A stretch of 15,484 nucleotides of DNA from Palsa-1392 sp036493915. GTDB lineage: Bacteria > Verrucomicrobiota > Verrucomicrobiia > Chthoniobacterales > UBA10450. The stretch lies in NCBI GenBank assembly GCA_036493915.1, contig DASXPA010000140.1, positions 1 through 15,484 of the forward strand. Reading direction: 5' to 3'. The notes under the pieces were generated by a model. That model had not been told where the DNA came from. It searched no databases and saw only the letters and a list, made by a program, of their open reading frames with translations. Positions 13,348 to 15,484 of this stretch are shown in pieces. Each line of letters starts with the position of its first letter. Position 1 is the first letter of the stretch. A program made the translations under genes and the position numbers.

Positions 13348-13516
13348 GCTCCGTATTTCTCCCGAAAAAAACTCCGCAAAGTCGCTTGTCAGCATTGGCA
13401 ACATGCTCTTCTGTATGCGCGAGTCAGCGGCCCTTGAGGAGCGTGCCCCTTCCGTTCGTCCGGAAAAGTGCGCTGCCCGCCGAGAACCGGAAGCGCCGCT
13501 TTCCGCAAGGCCGCCC

Positions 13517-14458
13517 ATGCTCCCGCGCTATTTTCGTTTACTCCCTTTGCTCCTGACGCTCGCGGGACTCTTCGTCCTCAGCGGCTTCGCGACGAGTGGG
13601 CGTGCGCAGGAACCGGCGCCGAATGTGGCCACGAGTCCGGCGGCGGAGAAACACCAGGCGCTTCCGCTCAAGGCCGCGCCGCTCTTCACCATCGGAAGTT
13701 TCACCGTCACCAACTCCATGATGGTAAGTTGGGGGGTCGCGCTCGCCATTATCGTTTTCGCGCAAGCCGCGACGCGCAACATCAAGCAGGTGCCTACCGG
13801 CGCGCAGAACTTTTGGGAATGGCTCGTGGAAGGTCTCTACAACTTCCTCGAGAGCGTGATCGGCTCCCATCTCGTGCGGAAGACGTTTTGGTTCTTCGCC
13901 ACGATTTTCATCTTTATTCTTTTCCTCAACTGGTTCGGACTCATTCCGGGCGTCGGCACGATCGGCTGGGGCCACGTCGATCCCGCGACGAACTCCTTCC
14001 ACGTCGATCGTCCGCTCCTCCGCGGCGCGAATGCGGATCTCAACATGACCTTCGCGATGGCGGCGGTTTTCTTCGCGCTCTGGATCGTCTGGGCACTACA
14101 GGAGAACGGTGTCGGCGGCTTCATCCTTCATCTCTTCGGACCGAAAGGGGAATCAAAAGGTGTCCTCAAGATTTTGATGATCATTGTTTTCTTCATGGTC
14201 GGCTGGCTTGAAATCGTCTCCATCCTCTTCCGGCCGATTTCGCTCAGCTTTCGGCTTTTCGGCAACGTCTACGCCGGTGAGAACATGCTCGAATCGATGG
14301 CGCATTTAGTGCCCTCGCTTTCCTGGCTAATTCCGGTGCCGTTTTATTTCATGGAGATCCTCGTTGGCATCGTGCAGGCGCTCGTCTTCATGTTGTTGAC
14401 CGCCGTCTTTACCCTCCTCATCGCGCATCACGAACCGGCGCAGGGCGCACACCATTAA
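13517..14458 (+). CDS. atpB: F-type ATP synthase subunit a
   Basis: Subunit a forms the proton half-channels of Fo next to the c-ring. The start at 13517 is preferred over the ATG at 13403. It has AAGG (13507-13510) at a 6-base distance and gives a signal-peptide-like N-terminus (MLPRYFRLLPLLLTLAGLFVLSGF...GRAQ), whereas the 38 extra residues of the longer form are charged and unlike the family. Of 313 residues, the essential arginine is R246 in ISLSFRLFGNVYAGE (241-254); E254 and E280 (in FYFMEILVGIVQALVFMLLTAVF) correspond to the E. coli E219 and H245 positions. Membrane segments are at about 65-84, 123-145, 178-195, 216-237, 240-262 and 272-304. It begins the atpBEFH cluster. A cleavable signal peptide on subunit a occurs in some phyla, including Bacteroidetes and Verrucomicrobia, by recollection. 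Confidence 0.95.
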   Translation: MLPRYFRLLPLLLTLAGLFVLSGFATSGRAQEPAPNVATSPAAEKHQALPLKAAPLFTIGSFTVTNSMMVSWGVALAIIVFAQAATRNIKQVPTGAQNFWEWLVEGLYNFLESVIGSHLVRKTFWFFATIFIFILFLNWFGLIPGVGTIGWGHVDPATNSFHVDRPLLRGANADLNMTFAMAAVFFALWIVWALQENGVGGFILHLFGPKGESKGVLKILMIIVFFMVGWLEIVSILFRPISLSFRLFGNVYAGENMLESMAHLVPSLSWLIPVPFYFMEILVGIVQALVFMLLTAVFTLLIAHHEPAQGAHH

Positions 14459-14465
14459 GAAATTT

Positions 14466-14499
14466 TCGGCTTCGCTGCGGACCCCGCGGAAGGAGCCGA
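14466..14499 (+). promoter_or_regulatory. Stem-loop in the atpB-atpE intergenic leader
   Basis: TCGGCT (14466-14471) pairs with AGCCGA (14494-14499) around an inner GCGG-acc-CCGC (14477-14487). After it comes an unstructured A-rich run to the atpE ATG. The 65-bp gap is the longest in this cluster. In E. coli the same gap holds a translational enhancer that supports the high c-subunit stoichiometry; a similar role here is an inference. Confidence 0.35.
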
Positions 14500-14523
14500 G
14501 CAAACCAACACAGAAAGAAAACT

Positions 14524-14736
14524 ATGATATTACCATTACTGGCAGAGATAAGTGGAAGCATTCACGTCGGCCTCGCGGCCCTCGGCGGCGCGATCGGCGT
14601 GGGCCTCATCGGCATGGGGGCCTCCTCAGCGGTCGGTCGCAATCCAGGTGCGGCGACGCCGATTCTGGTGCAGTCCATTCTCGCGATCGCGTTTGCGGAA
14701 GCGATCGTGTTCTACGCCCTCTTCCTCGTTCACTAA
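14524..14736 (+). CDS. atpE: F-type ATP synthase subunit c
   Basis: Subunit c is the hairpin proteolipid that forms the rotating ring of Fo. Its 70 residues give two membrane helices: helix 1 is glycine-rich (LAALGGAIGVGLIGMGASSAVG, about 17-38), the polar loop is RNP (39-41, RQP in many species), and helix 2 (about 46-68) carries the ion-binding carboxylate E59 in AIAFAEAIVFYAL. No glutamine occurs at the helix-1 site and no Ser/Thr follows E59, so the Na+-binding signature is missing and proton coupling is expected. The ribosome-binding site is a weak AGAAAG (14512-14517) in an A-rich leader. It lies between atpB and atpF as usual. Confidence 0.96.
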   Translation: MILPLLAEISGSIHVGLAALGGAIGVGLIGMGASSAVGRNPGAATPILVQSILAIAFAEAIVFYALFLVH

Positions 14737-14782
14737 CTTGTTGGGCGCGGGGGCGGGATGCTCCGCACCGGCACTTCCACGA

Positions 14783-15310
14783 ATGAACATTTTAGTCGCG
14801 GCCAATCTGGTCACAGAAACAGCGGAAAACTTTGGCTTTGACCTGAAGATTTTTCTCTCTCAGGTCGTCAGCTTCGTCATCGTGGCGTTGCTCCTGAAGC
14901 GGTTCGCTTACAAGCCCATTCTGGCGGTACTCGAGGAACGCCGGCAGCGAATCGCCGAAGGACTTCTCAATGCCGAGAAGATCAAACAGCAACTCGCCGA
15001 AGCGGAGCAGCGCTATCAGGAAATTCTCTCCAAGGGGAACGCTGATGCGCAAAAAATGATCGACGAAGCGCGTGCCAGTGCCGGCGTCATCGCCGAGCGC
15101 AAACAGCAGGAAGCGATCGCTGCCGCCGAGCAGATCATGGCGAAAGCGCGCGAAGCGAGCGCGCTCGAACACGAGCGCACAATGAGTCAGCTCAAGCGCG
15201 AGCTTGGCCGTCTCGTCGTCGATACGACCGCGAAAGTCACCGGCAAAGTTCTCACCCCGGAAGATCAGCGTCGTCTTCAGGAAGAAGCGAGCCGCCAGGT
15301 CGCGCCCTAA
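14783..15310 (+). CDS. atpF: F-type ATP synthase subunit b
   Basis: Subunit b is the peripheral stalk that anchors F1 to subunit a. The ATG at 14783 gives 175 residues: a short N-terminus, one membrane helix (about 17-37, IFLSQVVSFVIVALLLKRFAY), the conserved KPILAVLEERRQRI (39-52) and a long charged coiled coil to about residue 160 (rich in Ala, Glu, Gln, Lys), ending VLTPEDQRRLQEEASRQ. The same frame is open upstream across atpE, but the family N-terminus begins at this ATG. No ribosome-binding site is obvious; translation may depend on coupling with atpE 46 bp upstream. Length is slightly above E. coli AtpF (156). Confidence 0.95.
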   Translation: MNILVAANLVTETAENFGFDLKIFLSQVVSFVIVALLLKRFAYKPILAVLEERRQRIAEGLLNAEKIKQQLAEAEQRYQEILSKGNADAQKMIDEARASAGVIAERKQQEAIAAAEQIMAKAREASALEHERTMSQLKRELGRLVVDTTAKVTGKVLTPEDQRRLQEEASRQVAP

Positions 15311-15328
15311 CGAACCGTTTCGGCTCGC

Positions 15329-15484
15329 ATGAAGATCAGCAAGGACATCCGCCAACTCTCGCGCAAACTTGCGCAGGCGAGCTTTGTCGATGGCGTGCTC
15401 GACCGGGAAAAAGTAAAGGCGATCATCGCCGATGTTGCCGCGAAAAAACCGCGCAATTACATTCGCCTTCTCGAAAACTATCAA
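15329..15484 (+). CDS. atpH: F-type ATP synthase subunit delta (3' partial)
   Basis: The frame opens at ATG 15329 and stays open to the window end, giving 52 residues that start MKISKDIRQLSRKLAQASF and continue to PRNYIRLLENYQ. Position 18 bp after atpF and the helical OSCP/delta-like pattern identify subunit delta, which links the top of F1 to the b stalk. The N-terminus differs from the proteobacterial form (which has ARPYAKALF) and matches the divergent form I recall from Verrucomicrobia. The octamer variant CCCTAACG (15305) sits just upstream, across the atpF stop codon. atpA, atpG, atpD and atpC are expected beyond the window. Confidence 0.82.
   Translation, partial: MKISKDIRQLSRKLAQASFVDGVLDREKVKAIIADVAAKKPRNYIRLLENYQ

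Noticed and set aside
8810..15120. Five copies of the palindrome GCGATCGC (8810, 10726, 10830, 14683, 15113), resembling cyanobacterial HIP1.
   Set aside because: Four of the five lie in coding sequence, mostly in Ala-Ile-Ala type codon contexts (GCG ATC GC) that are very common in this GC-rich, GATC-rich DNA. The enrichment is much weaker than for CGTTAGGC and needs no special explanation.
1..15484. Defence system, prophage, CRISPR or biosynthetic cluster.
   Set aside because: Every sizeable frame with recognisable motifs is a housekeeping or common metabolic gene; there are no regularly spaced repeats, nuclease or integrase motifs.

Overview
This is a GC-rich bacterial chromosomal segment that is almost fully coding. 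It fits a soil-type verrucomicrobial genome (Chthoniobacterales-like), judged from remembered protein features: a signal-peptide-bearing ATP synthase subunit a, a delta subunit starting MKISK, an Obg with a glycine-rich insertion, and an actinobacterial-type glycogen/maltose-1-phosphate synthase. The taxon is an inference; no rRNA or other marker is present. I see no phage, insertion sequence, CRISPR array, tRNA or rRNA.

Layout, all on + unless stated. (1) 2-1912: accB (5' end outside the window) and accC, the biotin carrier and biotin carboxylase of acetyl-CoA carboxylase, separated by a 54-bp gap holding two small hairpins. (2) 1954-3602: a possible 25-codon ORF that overlaps thiE, then thiE (thiamine phosphate synthase) and a PfkB-family kinase. 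(3) 3603-3896: a 294-bp gene-free stretch built from nested palindromes. (4) 3897-6669: pdxJ-acpS-mscS, joined by two ATGA stop/start overlaps. (5) 6721-7539: a SirB1/transglutaminase-like protein. (6) 9054-7621 on the minus strand: an FGGY sugar kinase, divergent from (7) 9112-10776: a universal stress protein and a GlgM/GlgA-type glycosyltransferase. (8) 10920-12041 obgE and 12100-13326 a second GT4 glycosyltransferase. (9) 13517-15484: atpB-atpE-atpF-atpH, the start of the F-type ATP synthase operon, cut by the window end.

The genes are mostly housekeeping: fatty-acid synthesis (accBC, acpS), cofactors (thiE, pdxJ), ribosome assembly (obgE), energy (atp), osmotic protection (mscS) and glycogen or maltose-1-phosphate metabolism (glgM-like, possibly with the FGGY kinase).

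The most unusual signal is not a gene. The octamer CGTTAGGC (or its complement) occurs 14 times between 2035 and 11316, where about 0.5 is expected by chance over the whole window. It lies inside unrelated coding sequences, in both orientations and in every stop-free frame, usually preceded by T. Its density resembles a DNA uptake sequence, a Chi-like site or another genome-wide DNA signal. The second signal is a 211-bp compound inverted repeat upstream of pdxJ whose arms differ by a base-pair-preserving change, together with a set of intergenic hairpins with three-base loops elsewhere in the window.
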